64,000 bases of DNA from Mucilaginibacter ginsenosidivorax (GCF_007971525.1 NZ_CP042437.1:5704001-5768000), one strand, 5' to 3'; counted from the stretch's first letter, positions 1 through 9,656 are shown. Translations and numbers: made by a program. The notes: generated by a model from the sequence alone, not told the origin.

Positions 1-1883
1 TAATAAGTTGGCTGATTGGGACTGTAATTTACAACCCGCTTTAAATTACCAATCCATACCTGGTTGGCGCCGGCTGCCAGCACCGGTGCGTCTACATCAA
101 CCGGCAACAGGCCATGTGTAGCCAACGCGATTTTTTTAAACGGTGTAAACAGCAGCCTGAATGCGCCATTGGGCTGCTTAATAAAAGCTCCTGCATTTTG
201 CTCTTTTTTTGATGGTGCGCCCCAAAAGTAAATATCGCCTTTGGCAGTTTGTGTAGCTGTATAAATGCAAACGCCCTGGCTTACCTTACCAAGTACGGCA
301 TCGGGCTCAAACCTGTTTTTTGTTTTGTTGTAGCTATAAAAACCATTTGTGGTGGTGGCTATAATGCGGCCGTTTAAGCGGTAAATGCGATTATTAAGTG
401 TTGATGGTAATCCGTTTTGGGTATCATAAAAGGCCGTACTGATTACCGAATCCATCTGCGTATTTAGCCGGAGCTTATAGATTCCTTTATTGTAGTGGCT
501 TATCCATACATTACCTTCATCGTCTTGTTGTATATAGCGGGTTTCCTGTTCAAAGCCCCTGATCTTTTTTTCGTGCCAGGTGTTGCCTTCTTTTGATAAA
601 AGCCAGATGCCCGTATTGTAGGTGCCCATAATCATACAATCGGGCCTGTTTTTTACCTCGCCGAGGGTTTGGATAAACCAATGATGGATGAGCGGAATAG
701 CTTTTTTGCCCTGTATTTCGAAAACCCCGTTACGATGTGCTAAATATAGTTTGTTGCCGAAATTAAACATATTCCAGTTTTCGGTTTCGGTGCCCGGGAT
801 GGCAGAAAAAGTTGAATTGTTATTTTTATAATAAAGCGCTTTATCGGTACCCACATATAAATCGTTGCCTTTTTTACCAAGGGATAATATGGTACCATCA
901 AGGCCATTATTATTGTCATATATAGATAGCGGCGAACTTGAAATCAGCTGCGTAATATAGGTATCGGCACCAAGCCAAATGTTTTGGGCCTTATCCAGGA
1001 AACAAAACCCGGTGTTGAGGTTAAGCCCCAGCATATCTTTTGAGTTGAAGTTTACCGTTTCGCCAGCCTTGTTTAAAAGATAAACGCCTTCTTCGGCAAC
1101 AATGGCTATTTTTCCCATGTCCAGGTAAATCAGGCTTCGTACCGGATTGTTTTTGGTGCTGGTAACCGGATTTTTGGTAAGGAGCACTATTTTTTTACTG
1201 CTATCGGCTTCAAGCGGGTTTAACGACCATATCCGGTTGTTATCGTCGAGCAAAAGGTATTTGCCGTTTTCGTAATCGGCAATTCGTTTTAAATGTAGGC
1301 CGGCTATTTGTTTGGCAAAACCGGCATCGGCAAACTGGCCGTTTTTATAAACCAGCAAACCAGCGCTGCTTAGCGAAAACAATTGTTTTTTTAATCTAAA
1401 AAGCCAGTTATCGGCAATGTTGAGTATTTTAAGCCTGCCTTTGCTATACCTGAAAATGTTTTTATTGTTGTTGAAAAACACCTCGTCGTTAAAAACTATT
1501 GTCTGGCGTATATCATTCAGGTTTTTATAAGTTTTGGGAAGCAGGGGCAATAAAGTATGATACTTATAATTAGCTGCGCTATCTTTCCTGAAATAACCAA
1601 GCTCGTTGTAGGAGCCCACAAAAATCTCGTTTTTTGAATCAAGGCCCAGTGAAAACACGTAATTTTGATTGGCAATGGGCATTAAATCCCAGATGAGTCC
1701 ATCATATTTAACAACGCCATCGTTATTGGCAATATACAGCACCCCCTGGTTGTCCTGTGCCATGGTCCAGCTTTGTATGCCGGCGCCGTAAACGTTCATT
1801 GGGTATTTTTCAACAAATAGCTGCTGGGCATTTAAAAGCGGTACATTGAAAAGTATAATGCAGCAAACTATCAGAACGCGCAT
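1..1883 (-). CDS. Two-component regulator propeller-type sensor protein (3' end outside window)
   Basis: The reverse strand is open from an ATG at 1883 to the left edge, about 627 codons with no stop. It begins with a signal peptide (MRVLIVCCIILFNVPLLNAQ). The rest is a chain of blade-like repeats with recurring 'IANNDGVVKYDG', 'IWLGADTY', 'VWISHYNKGIYKL' and 'IATTTNGFYSYN' motifs, as in the periplasmic beta-propeller part of Bacteroidota hybrid sensors and LuxR-like regulators. In such proteins the propeller senses ligand, and a transmembrane helix with a kinase or HTH domain follows. That part would lie beyond the window, so the output domain is unknown. Divergent from the LolD-like gene. 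Confidence 0.75.
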   Translation of the reverse strand, partial: MRVLIVCCIILFNVPLLNAQQLFVEKYPMNVYGAGIQSWTMAQDNQGVLYIANNDGVVKYDGLIWDLMPIANQNYVFSLGLDSKNEIFVGSYNELGYFRKDSAANYKYHTLLPLLPKTYKNLNDIRQTIVFNDEVFFNNNKNIFRYSKGRLKILNIADNWLFRLKKQLFSLSSAGLLVYKNGQFADAGFAKQIAGLHLKRIADYENGKYLLLDDNNRIWSLNPLEADSSKKIVLLTKNPVTSTKNNPVRSLIYLDMGKIAIVAEEGVYLLNKAGETVNFNSKDMLGLNLNTGFCFLDKAQNIWLGADTYITQLISSSPLSIYDNNNGLDGTILSLGKKGNDLYVGTDKALYYKNNNSTFSAIPGTETENWNMFNFGNKLYLAHRNGVFEIQGKKAIPLIHHWFIQTLGEVKNRPDCMIMGTYNTGIWLLSKEGNTWHEKKIRGFEQETRYIQQDDEGNVWISHYNKGIYKLRLNTQMDSVISTAFYDTQNGLPSTLNNRIYRLNGRIIATTTNGFYSYNKTKNRFEPDAVLGKVSQGVCIYTATQTAKGDIYFWGAPSKKEQNAGAFIKQPNGAFRLLFTPFKKIALATHGLLPVDVDAPVLAAGANQVWIGNLKRVVNYSPNQPTY

Positions 1884-2051
1884 ATTTTATATTTAGATGA
1901 TAGCAATAAGATTATTACTCCTTAAGGTTTTAACTCACGGCTTTTTATACGGATTTTGGTATATTTTGTTGTACTATTTTTACGTCATCGCCTTTAATTT
2001 TATCAGCAAGCCTGCGGGTTACAGGCGGCGCAATAAAATCAATCAAAATAG

Positions 2052-2059
2052 TAACTTTA
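2052..2059 (+). promoter_or_regulatory. Possible -7 promoter element (TAACTTTA) of the LolD-like gene
   Basis: TAACTTTA lies 4 nt before the ATG at 2064 and resembles the Bacteroidota -7 element TANNTTTG with the last base changed. If used, the transcript would be essentially leaderless. No clear -33 TTTG was found. Confidence 0.25.
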
Positions 2060-2063
2060 CACC

Positions 2064-2717
2064 ATGCTTAAAGCTAAATCCATCTACAAATCATACGGGC
2101 AGTTACAGATATTGAAAGGTGTTGACCTGGAGGTTAAACGTGGCGAAATTGTAACCATTGTTGGCGCATCGGGCGCCGGCAAAAGCAGTTTGCTTAATAT
2201 TTTGGGCACGTTAGACAGGCCCGATTCGGGTCAGTTATATATTAATGATATTGAGTTAAGCCAGCTTAATAATAAAAACCTGAGCGATTTCAGGAACCGT
2301 AAAATAGGCTTTATCTTCCAGTTTCATCATTTACTGGCCGAGTTTACCGCCCTGGAAAATGTGTGCATCCCGGCGTTTATAGCAGGCGTGTCAAAATCGG
2401 AGGCCGAAAAAAGGGCTAAAGAGCTGCTGAATTTGCTGGGGCTGGGCGATAGGGTGAGCCATAAACCCAACCAGCTTTCGGGCGGCGAACAGCAAAGGGT
2501 AGCCGTTGCACGGGCCCTTATCAATAATCCCGCGTTAATATTTGCCGACGAGCCGTCGGGCAACCTCGATTCGGTAAATGCGCTGGAATTGCATGAACTT
2601 TTCATTAAGTTGCGTAAGGATTTTAATCAAACCTTTGTAATTGTTACTCATAATGAGGATCTTGCCAACTTGTCTGACCGTACGGTTATTATGAAAGACG
2701 GTTTAATTGTACAATAA
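2064..2717 (+). CDS. lolD: ABC transporter ATP-binding protein, LolD-like
   Basis: The 217-residue protein is a complete stand-alone ABC ATPase: Walker A GASGAGKSS at 34-42, Q-loop near 86, signature LSGGEQQR at 138-145, Walker B/D-loop FADEPSGNLDS ending at 170, and H-switch 'VIVTHNEDLA' near the end. Length and the 'SGNLDS' D-loop match the LolD/MacB/FtsE-like group that powers lipoprotein release or MacB-type export. LolD pairs with LolC/E permeases, which are not in this window, so the exact partner is inferred. Two small genes follow closely on the same strand and may be co-transcribed. Confidence 0.85.
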   Translation: MLKAKSIYKSYGQLQILKGVDLEVKRGEIVTIVGASGAGKSSLLNILGTLDRPDSGQLYINDIELSQLNNKNLSDFRNRKIGFIFQFHHLLAEFTALENVCIPAFIAGVSKSEAEKRAKELLNLLGLGDRVSHKPNQLSGGEQQRVAVARALINNPALIFADEPSGNLDSVNALELHELFIKLRKDFNQTFVIVTHNEDLANLSDRTVIMKDGLIVQ

Positions 2718-2731
2718 GCTTAGCTATTAAA

Positions 2732-3040
2732 TTGAAGATACTGATAACAGCAGCAAACGCTGCACCGGCTTACAAGCAGAAAAATAAACTAAACGGTGCC
2801 GACATAATCATGGGCGATTACATGGACCTGCCGGATTTTATGCTGAAGCCCGGCCAGCTTATTAGGCTACCGAACCCTGCATCGCCAAGTTATACGCATG
2901 AAATGCTGGCTTTATGCCTCGACTTAGGTGTAAGCAAGGTTTACCTCTTCCGTGAACAGGAAACCGAACTGTTAAAACAATCGGAAGTATTATTTAACGA
3001 ATATAATATAACAATCATTGCCGGCAACGATGACCTATAA
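2732..3040 (+). CDS. Small protein resembling a pre-ATP-grasp domain
   Basis: The 102-residue ORF starts at a TTG (no in-frame ATG nearby), 14 nt after the LolD-like stop, and overlaps the next gene. It opens with a Rossmann-like strand ('MKILITAANAA'), then 'GADIIMGDYMDLPDFM' and 'LALCLDLGVSKVYLF'. This resembles the N-terminal pre-ATP-grasp fold found in carbamoyl-phosphate-synthase-like proteins of Bacteroidota, but there is no ATP-grasp domain after it. Together with the HAD-like neighbour it looks like half of a split or reduced module. The homology is inferred by eye and the function is unknown. Confidence 0.5.
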   Translation: MKILITAANAAPAYKQKNKLNGADIIMGDYMDLPDFMLKPGQLIRLPNPASPSYTHEMLALCLDLGVSKVYLFREQETELLKQSEVLFNEYNITIIAGNDDL

Positions 3041-3638
3041 AGATATTGATAAACGCAAAACCGCGTTTGTACTGGAGCTGGACGATGTATTATACCCGGC
3101 AAAAGATTATATATACCAGGTTTACTACCTGTTTGCAAACATGCTGGAGTATGTTGAACTGGTTGATGCCAAACAAGTAATTAGCTTGATGACAGATACC
3201 TATGTTGCCGAAGGGCCGGAGTTTGTATTTGATAAGCTTAAAGATGAGTTTCCTGTTGCAGCACAATACAAGGATAAATTTTACGGTCTTTTTGATACAG
3301 CCAAGCTGCCGTTGAAATTGCTTTTATATCAAAATATGCTTACCTTACTGCAGGAAGTGGTTGTTGACCGTAAAAAGCTATTTATTGTAACCAACGGGAA
3401 AGTTGTTCAACAGGTAAATAAGATAAAACAGGTAGAGTGGCATAAGCTTGAACCGTATCTTACCTGCTACCTGGCCGATGAAACTGCTCCAAAGCCCGAG
3501 CCAGATGTAATACACCTGTTAATGCAGGAGCATAACCTGCAACGTAGGGACATTTTGATGATAGGCAATTCGGAGGTAGATAGTTTATGTGCTGAAACCG
3601 TTGGAATTGACTACATCAGCGTCGGTAAATTTTTGTAA
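3030..3638 (+). CDS. HAD-superfamily protein with altered catalytic residues
   Basis: I chose the ATG at 3030, which overlaps the previous stop, over a TTG at 3018. The 202-residue protein has the HAD layout: motif I 'LELDDVLYP' (15-23), motif II 'VTNGKVVQQ', motif III Lys in 'APKPEPDV', motif IV 'GNSEVDSL'. Compared with the canonical 'FDLDDTLYP' and 'GDSxxxD', the nucleophile Asp is Glu16, the motif I Thr is Val, and the first Asp of motif IV is Asn. Known HAD phosphatases need the nucleophilic Asp, so this may be a pseudoenzyme or binding protein (inference). Probably translationally coupled to the upstream small gene. Confidence 0.75.
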   Translation: MTYKDIDKRKTAFVLELDDVLYPAKDYIYQVYYLFANMLEYVELVDAKQVISLMTDTYVAEGPEFVFDKLKDEFPVAAQYKDKFYGLFDTAKLPLKLLLYQNMLTLLQEVVVDRKKLFIVTNGKVVQQVNKIKQVEWHKLEPYLTCYLADETAPKPEPDVIHLLMQEHNLQRRDILMIGNSEVDSLCAETVGIDYISVGKFL

Positions 3639-3692
3639 CGTCTGTTGTAACATACTTATTTTTATTTCGTTAACACATTATACTCGTTGTAC

Positions 3693-5207
3693 ATGAAAAA
3701 AATACTTTACTTAACTATAATTTTGGCAGCCGGTTTATCCGCCTGCTCAAAAAAGAAAAATACCACCACAGATGATGGTATATTAACTGCCCCAACTAAA
3801 ACAGGTACTACGCTCGATTTGATAAAAGATTCGGTTTATCTGTATGCCAAGGAAACTTATTTATGGTACGATGCCATACCCGATTACAAAACATTTCAAC
3901 CGCGCGGCATCACGGCATCTACTGATGCAGCAGCACTTACCAAAGAGGTTGACCAGATATCGCAATACAAAATAAACCCTGCCACGGGCCAGCCTTATGA
4001 GTATTATGCAGCAGATCCGGGCTCGGCTAAATATTCATTTATCGATGACGGTTCGGTATCAACCGAGTTGGGTGGTACCAATGGCGACTTTGGTTTTTCG
4101 GTTTTATACCAGGAAACTACCGATTTGCGCATCAAATACGTATATCCCGGTTCGCCGGCCGATAATGCGGGGCTGAAAAGAGGTTACCAGGTAACCAAAA
4201 TAAACGGCCGTACCAGCCTGGATTATGATAACGGAACAAACGTTCAGTTTGTAGTAAATGCTGTTTTTGGGACCGACCCGCTTACCATGACCGTGAAAAA
4301 GCCCGATGGCACATCTGCAGATGTTTCATTGGCCGTGGCAACTTATACCACAAACCCGGTTTTAACCTATAAAGTATTTACCGAAGGAACAAAAAAAGTG
4401 GGATACGTGGTGTTTAATACTTTTACTTCGCCAACCAATGCCAGCCCGCAACTATTAAAAGCGTTTAAGGCTTTTACCGATGCCGGTGTTACCGAGTTGG
4501 TTGTTGATTTGCGTTACAACGGCGGCGGCTATGTATCAACCGCCGAATATTTAGACAACCTGATTGTGCCAACTGCTAAAAACGGATCGAAAATGTATAC
4601 TTATTACTATAACGATAAGCTACAAGCCGATAACCACCCCTTGTTGAGCGCGGTATATAATATTCAAAAAGGCGACTTTTTACCTGCAAACAACACCGTA
4701 AATTTTGCTAAAAACGGCACGTTAAATATCAGCAGGGTGTTTTTTATTGTAACAGGTTCAACAGCCTCGGCCAGCGAATTAACTATCAATAACCTGCGCC
4801 CCGAAATGGATGTACAATTTATTGGCCGTACAAGCTATGGTAAACCGGTGGGCTTTTTTGCTATAGATATTAATAAATACCAGTTATATGTGCCGCAGTT
4901 TGAAACCAAAAACTCGGCCGGCGTAGGCGGTTATTATGCAGGTATGAATCCCGGTACCACCGATTACCCAGGTAAAAATGATTATGACGATGTTACCAAG
5001 GATTTTGGCGATAGTACAGAAGTGTTATTGCAACACGCCTTAAACTTTATTAAAACCGGTACCTACGCCGTATCCGGACCAAGAGTTCAAAGCCTGGGCA
5101 AATCACAAACCATGACAGCCGACCAGGTGAACACCATGACCCTTAAATTAGACGAACGTAAGTTTAGAGGAATGGTAGGAGGTAAAAAAGACCTTCGCCA
5201 TAAATAA
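3693..5207 (+). CDS. S41 family peptidase, outer-membrane lipoprotein
   Basis: I chose the ATG at 3693 over a TTG two codons upstream. The 504-residue protein has a lipoprotein signal with Cys18 in 'AAGLSAC'. A PDZ-like segment follows ('LRIKYVYPGSPADNAGL', then 'GYQVTKINGRT'), and then the tail-specific-protease fold: 'ELVVDLRYNGGG', the serine motif 'GSTASASELT' near residue 355, and the general-base lysine in 'GRTSYGKPVGF'. CtpA/Tsp-type proteases cleave C-terminal tails of periplasmic or secreted proteins with a Ser-Lys dyad; both elements are present. Substrate unknown. A strong hairpin terminator follows. Confidence 0.88.
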   Translation: MKKILYLTIILAAGLSACSKKKNTTTDDGILTAPTKTGTTLDLIKDSVYLYAKETYLWYDAIPDYKTFQPRGITASTDAAALTKEVDQISQYKINPATGQPYEYYAADPGSAKYSFIDDGSVSTELGGTNGDFGFSVLYQETTDLRIKYVYPGSPADNAGLKRGYQVTKINGRTSLDYDNGTNVQFVVNAVFGTDPLTMTVKKPDGTSADVSLAVATYTTNPVLTYKVFTEGTKKVGYVVFNTFTSPTNASPQLLKAFKAFTDAGVTELVVDLRYNGGGYVSTAEYLDNLIVPTAKNGSKMYTYYYNDKLQADNHPLLSAVYNIQKGDFLPANNTVNFAKNGTLNISRVFFIVTGSTASASELTINNLRPEMDVQFIGRTSYGKPVGFFAIDINKYQLYVPQFETKNSAGVGGYYAGMNPGTTDYPGKNDYDDVTKDFGDSTEVLLQHALNFIKTGTYAVSGPRVQSLGKSQTMTADQVNTMTLKLDERKFRGMVGGKKDLRHK

Positions 5208-5229
5208 GCGGAAAACATGAATCACATAT

Positions 5230-5265
5230 AAAGGGGCAATGGGTTTTATCCTTTGCCCCTTTTTA
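5230..5265 (+). terminator. Rho-independent terminator, probably bidirectional
   Basis: AAGGGGCAA (5231-5239) pairs with TTGCCCCTT (5253-5261), followed by a T-run on the plus strand and A/T-rich sequence on the minus strand. It sits between the S41 gene end (5207) and the convergent smc end (5378). Confidence 0.8.
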
Positions 5266-5377
5266 ATTCGGCAGGAGCGTAATATATAACCCAAAACCAA
5301 TAGTATTGTTTCGTGCGAAGACCCAAAATGATTAACTTATTTTTTCGTAGTCCCTCAGCTACTTCGCATGAACATAT

Positions 5378-8300
5378 CTAATCTGCCAGTTCACGCAAAT
5401 CAACAGCTACTACTCGGGAGATCCCCTGCTCAACCATGGTTACGCCATAAATAACATCGGTGCTGGCAATGGTGCGTTTATTGTGCGATACAATGATGAA
5501 TTGCGAATCTTTTGAAAAAGTGCGAATGATGTTATTGAATTTATCAATATTGGTATCATCCAGCGGGGCGTCAACCTCATCAAAAATACAAAAGGGGGCT
5601 GGTTTTAACAGGTAAAGGGAAAAGAGTATGGCTGTGGCCGTGAGCGTTTTTTCGCCACCCGATAATTGGTTGATAGACAGCGGGCGTTTGCCTTTCGGCT
5701 TCGCGATAATGTCAATGTCCGATTCCAGCGGGTGACTTGGATCGGTCAGGATCAAATCGCATGAATCTTCATCATTAAATAGCGAGCGGAACACTTTGAT
5801 GAAGTTTTCGCGCACCATAACAAAGGCATGCATAAATTTTTCTTTGGCGGTATCATCAATTTCCTGGATGGTGGCCAGCAGCGATGCCTTAGCCTCGCTC
5901 AAATCTTTCTTTTGGGCCTGGATGAAGGTGTAACGCTCGTTCATCTCATTATAGGCCTCAACCGCCATCGGATTAATGGCGCCGAAATCGTCAAGTTGTT
6001 TTTTTAGCTTTTCGGCCTTTTCGCGTAGTTCCTGTTCGCTTTCTGCAGGTACTTCCGTTTCGGGCAGGTCTTCAATATCTATGTTAAACTCAACAGAGAG
6101 GCGTTCTTTAAGCGCGTTGAGTTCAAGCTTGAGGTTATTGCGCTCATCACGAAGTTCATTTTCAATCACCTCGTGGTTATCCTTTTTACGGCGAAGGGCG
6201 GTTATCTCGTTTTCGTTTTCGGTGATGATGCCACGCCATTGATAGTATTCCTGCTCGGCCTGTTGGGTAGCTTTTTCAAGGTTTTCCTTCTGCTCGTACA
6301 TCTCCAGCAGGTCATCGTCGGAGTTGTCAGATTGTTTCAGGTTATCCTGTATGGCAATTTTTACCTTTTCCAGTTCGGCGCTGTTTTGTTTAATGCGGGC
6401 TTCCAGGTTTTCCTGTTGATTATCGCGGTATTCCAAATCTTTTACCAGGCCCGATACCTTGTTCTGCTGCTGATGGAAACGGATATTCTCCTGGTTAAAG
6501 GCGTTTGATTGTACCGATACATATTCGTTCAGCTCGTTAAATTCCGCCTGTTTGTCAACCAGCAATTCGCTTTGAATTTGCTTCTGGGCTTTCAAATCGG
6601 CCAGCTGCGGGTGCAGCACCTCCATTTCGGTTTTAATACCTTCAATTTTGCGGGCTATATCATCCTTACGATTAAGGCTGTTTTCAATAAAAGTCTGGTA
6701 TTGTTCCTGTCGGGTTTTTACGGTGATCAATTCGGTATTCAGCCGGTTAATGATCATCTGCTGCTCATTAATCTCGGTGCTTTTGGTTGATGATCTTAAT
6801 GCAGATAGCTTACTCTGCAACTCGTCGGATTTATTTTTCTGTGTGTTAACCAGGTTTTCGATACCCTTAATCTCTTTAGCCAGGTTTTCCAGGTTTTTGG
6901 CCCGGCCAATCCTTTTTCCCTCAAACAAACCTACCGATCCGCCGGCCATGGTATGCCTTGATTTGTTGAATTTACCACTTTTACCTATCAGCACAACGCC
7001 ATCGGGCAGGGAGGCGTTGTTAATTTGCTGGTCTTTATCGTCATCAACCAGGTATACATCTTTCAGCAGATGGTTGCACAGGTTAAGGTACCGTTTATCA
7101 ACCTCAATAACTTTAAGGGCCGATACCGCCCCCGCGTTTTCAAAAGCAGGGTTGGTTGGGTTTATGTCGCTATAATTTTCAAGGATAAAAAAATGCGCAC
7201 GGCCACGCGACGAATTGCTCAATAACTGAATGGCATTTATAGCTTCGTCATAATTTTCAACCACATAGTAGTTCATCAGCGGCTCCAGGTAGTTTTCAAT
7301 AGCTACCCGGTATTCCTCTTTACAAAACAGTACATCGCTAAACAGGGGGGCATTTTTGGCCCAGTCGGTATTTTTCTTTAAAAAGCGGATAGACTCGGGA
7401 AAACCTTCCAGGTTATCAACCATGCTTTTGGTAAGGTTGTATTCGTTTTGTTTGGCATCCAGCTTGCGGCTTTCTTTAATGATGGTATCTTTTACCAAAC
7501 TTAATTCGCTGTCTGTTTCGGCTATTTGTTCCTTTAATTTATTTTCAAAATCGAGAGACTGCTGGTAATCAAAATCCAAAGTTTCCTTACGGTTTTGCAG
7601 TTCGGCAACTACCTGGTTAAAGTGCGAAAGTTCTACCTCCTTATTGGTGGTGTCTTCCATGTTACGCTGGCTTTCCTGCTCCAGCGCTTGTTGCTGAATT
7701 TGCAGAATATCGATATCCTTTTCGGCCTTATAGGCCTGGTTTTGCAGGCGGGTATTGATACCGGTTATTTCGGTAAGTTCGTTTCGGGCCGATGTTTGCT
7801 GCAGGCGCAACTCGTCAACGGCTTCTTTCAAATCCGCCAAACGGGTTTTAATGGTTTGCAAGGTTTCATCCTCCAGCGCCTTTTCTTCCGACAGGCGTTT
7901 GATGTTGTAAAAAACGTGGTTTAACTGGTTTTTGTCTTTGTCAAGCTCTTCTGTCAACCGCGCTTCCTTGTCCTGCTGAAATTTTAGCTGCTCGTTCTTA
8001 ATCTTTTTCTCGCTTTCGTAAGCGCGAATCTTCGATACAAACTCGTTGGTGGTTTTTTGTTGTACCGATAGGTTTTTCTCTTTGGTTATGCTATCCAGCT
8101 TTTGCTGCTGCAGGGCAGCCTCTAAAGTATCTATCTGGGCAACAATGCCGCCTTTATCTGCTTTTTGCTTTTGTTCCTGGTCCTGGATTTTTGCCAACGA
8201 TTCGCTGAAGGATACTATCCTGAACGAAGCCAGCATAATGCTCAATGATTTATATTGATCCTTAATGCGGTAATAGCGTTCGGTTTTTTTGGCCTGGTTC

Positions 8301-8917
8301 TCCAGTGTTTTCAGGTTCTTTTCAATCTCGAAAAGCAGGTCTTCCACACGTTCCAAATCGGCCTCGGTATCTTTTAGCTTATTAAAAGTTTGTTTTTTGC
8401 GCAGTTTGTATTTGGATATGCCCGATGCTTCCTCGAATAAATTACGGCGGGAGCCTTCTTTGTTGGTAATGATCTCGTCAATCATCCGCAGTTCGATGAT
8501 GGAGTAGGAATCAGACCCGATACCAGTATCCAGGAAAAGGTCGGTAATATCTTTTAAACGGCACTGCACATCATTCAGCCGGTACTCGCTTTCGCCGGTG
8601 CGGTAAAGCTTGCGGGTAAGGGTAACCTGCGAATAATCAGTAGGCAGTACGTTTTTGGTGTTATCAAAAGTAAGGGAAACTTCGGCAAGGTTGGCAGCTT
8701 TACGGCTTTTGGTTCCGTTAAATATCACGTTGTCCATCTTCTCAGATCGGAGCATCTTGGTGCTTTGTTCGCCCAGTACCCAGCGGATAGAGTCGACAAC
8801 GTTTGATTTACCGCAGCCGTTGGGGCCTACTATAGCAGTTACACCCTCATTAAAATTAATGGTGATCTTATCTCCAAAACTCTTAAAGCCCTTGATTTCT
8901 AAGCGGGTAAGCTGCAT
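5378..8917 (-). CDS. smc: Chromosome segregation protein SMC
   Basis: The 1179-residue protein has the full SMC architecture: N-terminal ATPase half with Walker A GPNGCGKSN at 31-39 and 'VLGEQSTKML', long coiled coil to about 500, a hinge near 510-670 ('FLKKNTDWAKNAPLFSDVL', then 'GKFNKSRHTMAGGSVG'), a second coiled coil, and the C-terminal half with signature LSGGEKTL from 1085, Walker B 'FCIFDE' to 1114 and D-loop 'DAPLDDTN'. SMC dimers with ScpA/ScpB organise and segregate the chromosome. Length is standard. Typical backbone gene, with no kleisin partner adjacent. Confidence 0.97.
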   Translation of the reverse strand: MQLTRLEIKGFKSFGDKITINFNEGVTAIVGPNGCGKSNVVDSIRWVLGEQSTKMLRSEKMDNVIFNGTKSRKAANLAEVSLTFDNTKNVLPTDYSQVTLTRKLYRTGESEYRLNDVQCRLKDITDLFLDTGIGSDSYSIIELRMIDEIITNKEGSRRNLFEEASGISKYKLRKKQTFNKLKDTEADLERVEDLLFEIEKNLKTLENQAKKTERYYRIKDQYKSLSIMLASFRIVSFSESLAKIQDQEQKQKADKGGIVAQIDTLEAALQQQKLDSITKEKNLSVQQKTTNEFVSKIRAYESEKKIKNEQLKFQQDKEARLTEELDKDKNQLNHVFYNIKRLSEEKALEDETLQTIKTRLADLKEAVDELRLQQTSARNELTEITGINTRLQNQAYKAEKDIDILQIQQQALEQESQRNMEDTTNKEVELSHFNQVVAELQNRKETLDFDYQQSLDFENKLKEQIAETDSELSLVKDTIIKESRKLDAKQNEYNLTKSMVDNLEGFPESIRFLKKNTDWAKNAPLFSDVLFCKEEYRVAIENYLEPLMNYYVVENYDEAINAIQLLSNSSRGRAHFFILENYSDINPTNPAFENAGAVSALKVIEVDKRYLNLCNHLLKDVYLVDDDKDQQINNASLPDGVVLIGKSGKFNKSRHTMAGGSVGLFEGKRIGRAKNLENLAKEIKGIENLVNTQKNKSDELQSKLSALRSSTKSTEINEQQMIINRLNTELITVKTRQEQYQTFIENSLNRKDDIARKIEGIKTEMEVLHPQLADLKAQKQIQSELLVDKQAEFNELNEYVSVQSNAFNQENIRFHQQQNKVSGLVKDLEYRDNQQENLEARIKQNSAELEKVKIAIQDNLKQSDNSDDDLLEMYEQKENLEKATQQAEQEYYQWRGIITENENEITALRRKKDNHEVIENELRDERNNLKLELNALKERLSVEFNIDIEDLPETEVPAESEQELREKAEKLKKQLDDFGAINPMAVEAYNEMNERYTFIQAQKKDLSEAKASLLATIQEIDDTAKEKFMHAFVMVRENFIKVFRSLFNDEDSCDLILTDPSHPLESDIDIIAKPKGKRPLSINQLSGGEKTLTATAILFSLYLLKPAPFCIFDEVDAPLDDTNIDKFNNIIRTFSKDSQFIIVSHNKRTIASTDVIYGVTMVEQGISRVVAVDLRELAD

Positions 8918-9180
8918 TTAATTTGTTGTATCCCTTGCAAAAATTTAACCTTCAAAGTAATCATAAAAAATTGAGTTTATTAAACTTTTTTTGGGAAAGG
9001 GGGAGGAGGTAAAAGATTAAAGGTTAAGGGTGAAAGGTTGGTGTGTTTTGTTTCGTTTTTTGGCGGCTTGAATCCTAAGTATTGAATGCCGTATCAGATA
9101 GTACAAAGTCGACTAAAGACTTAGAACTTAAGACTATTGACTTGAATAAAGCTTAACCTAAACTTAAAACAAATAATGCC

Positions 9181-9209
9181 TTGATATTTTATGATACTGA
9201 TTAACTTTA
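9181..9209 (+). promoter_or_regulatory. Candidate promoter of the SnoaL-like gene within the 8918-9239 gap
   Basis: TTG (9181-9183), an 18-nt spacer and TAACTTTA (9202-9209) approximate the Bacteroidota TTG/TANNTTTG promoter, 30 nt before the ATG at 9240. The rest of the 320-nt gap between smc and this gene is low-complexity A/G-rich sequence in which I see no gene. Confidence 0.4.
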
Positions 9210-9239
9210 TATAAGCAATAACCAATAAAAACAATTGAG

Positions 9240-9605
9240 ATGAATACACAGGAAGTAGCCAACAAGTTAGTTGAGTTTTGCCGCGAAGGCAAAAATTTAG
9301 ATGCGATAGATGAACTTTATGCTGATGATGTAGTAAGCCATGAACCCAAAGGTTCGCATATGGAACTGTCGGAGGGCAAGGAAGCCGCGATAGCCAAAAA
9401 CCAGCAGTGGTATGATATGGTTGAAGAGGTGCATAGCGGCCAGGTATCTGACCCGATTGTAAGCGGTAACTTTTTTTCGGTTACCATGGATATGGATGTA
9501 ACCTATAAAGGCCAGGGGCGCAGCATGATGAGCGAAGTTTGTGTTTACGAAGTTAAAGAAGGCAAAATTGTAACCGAAACATTTTTTTATAGCCTGCCCC
9601 AATAA
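9240..9605 (+). CDS. SnoaL-like / NTF2-fold polyketide-cyclase-type protein
   Basis: The 121-residue protein reads as an NTF2-fold SnoaL-like domain: N-terminal helix 'VANKLVEFCREGKNLDAIDELYADDVVSHEP', central 'GKEAAIAKNQQWYDMVEEVH', then beta strands 'FFSVTMDMDVTYKGQG' and 'EVCVYEVKEGKIVTETFFY'. These are cytosolic, usually ligand-binding or isomerase-like; substrate cannot be told. No signal peptide. A terminator follows directly, so the gene looks monocistronic. Confidence 0.75.
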   Translation: MNTQEVANKLVEFCREGKNLDAIDELYADDVVSHEPKGSHMELSEGKEAAIAKNQQWYDMVEEVHSGQVSDPIVSGNFFSVTMDMDVTYKGQGRSMMSEVCVYEVKEGKIVTETFFYSLPQ

Positions 9606-9616
9606 ACCTAAATATA

Positions 9617-9654
9617 AAAGCCCTCCGGATGCACTATCGGGAGGGCTTTTTTTT
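9617..9654 (+). terminator. Rho-independent terminator
   Basis: AAAAGCCCTCC (9617-9627) pairs perfectly with GGAGGGCTTTT (9640-9650), followed by Ts to 9654, 12 nt after the SnoaL-like stop. Confidence 0.88.
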
Positions 9655-9656
9655 AA

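Noticed and set aside
1897..2115. 72-codon ORF overlapping the LolD-like gene start
   Set aside because: Low-complexity hydrophobic then basic product in another frame, overlapping a clear ATPase gene.
6173..7225. Several long plus-strand ORFs inside smc
   Set aside because: They are antisense shadows of the coiled-coil gene with biased composition (Phe/Leu-rich).
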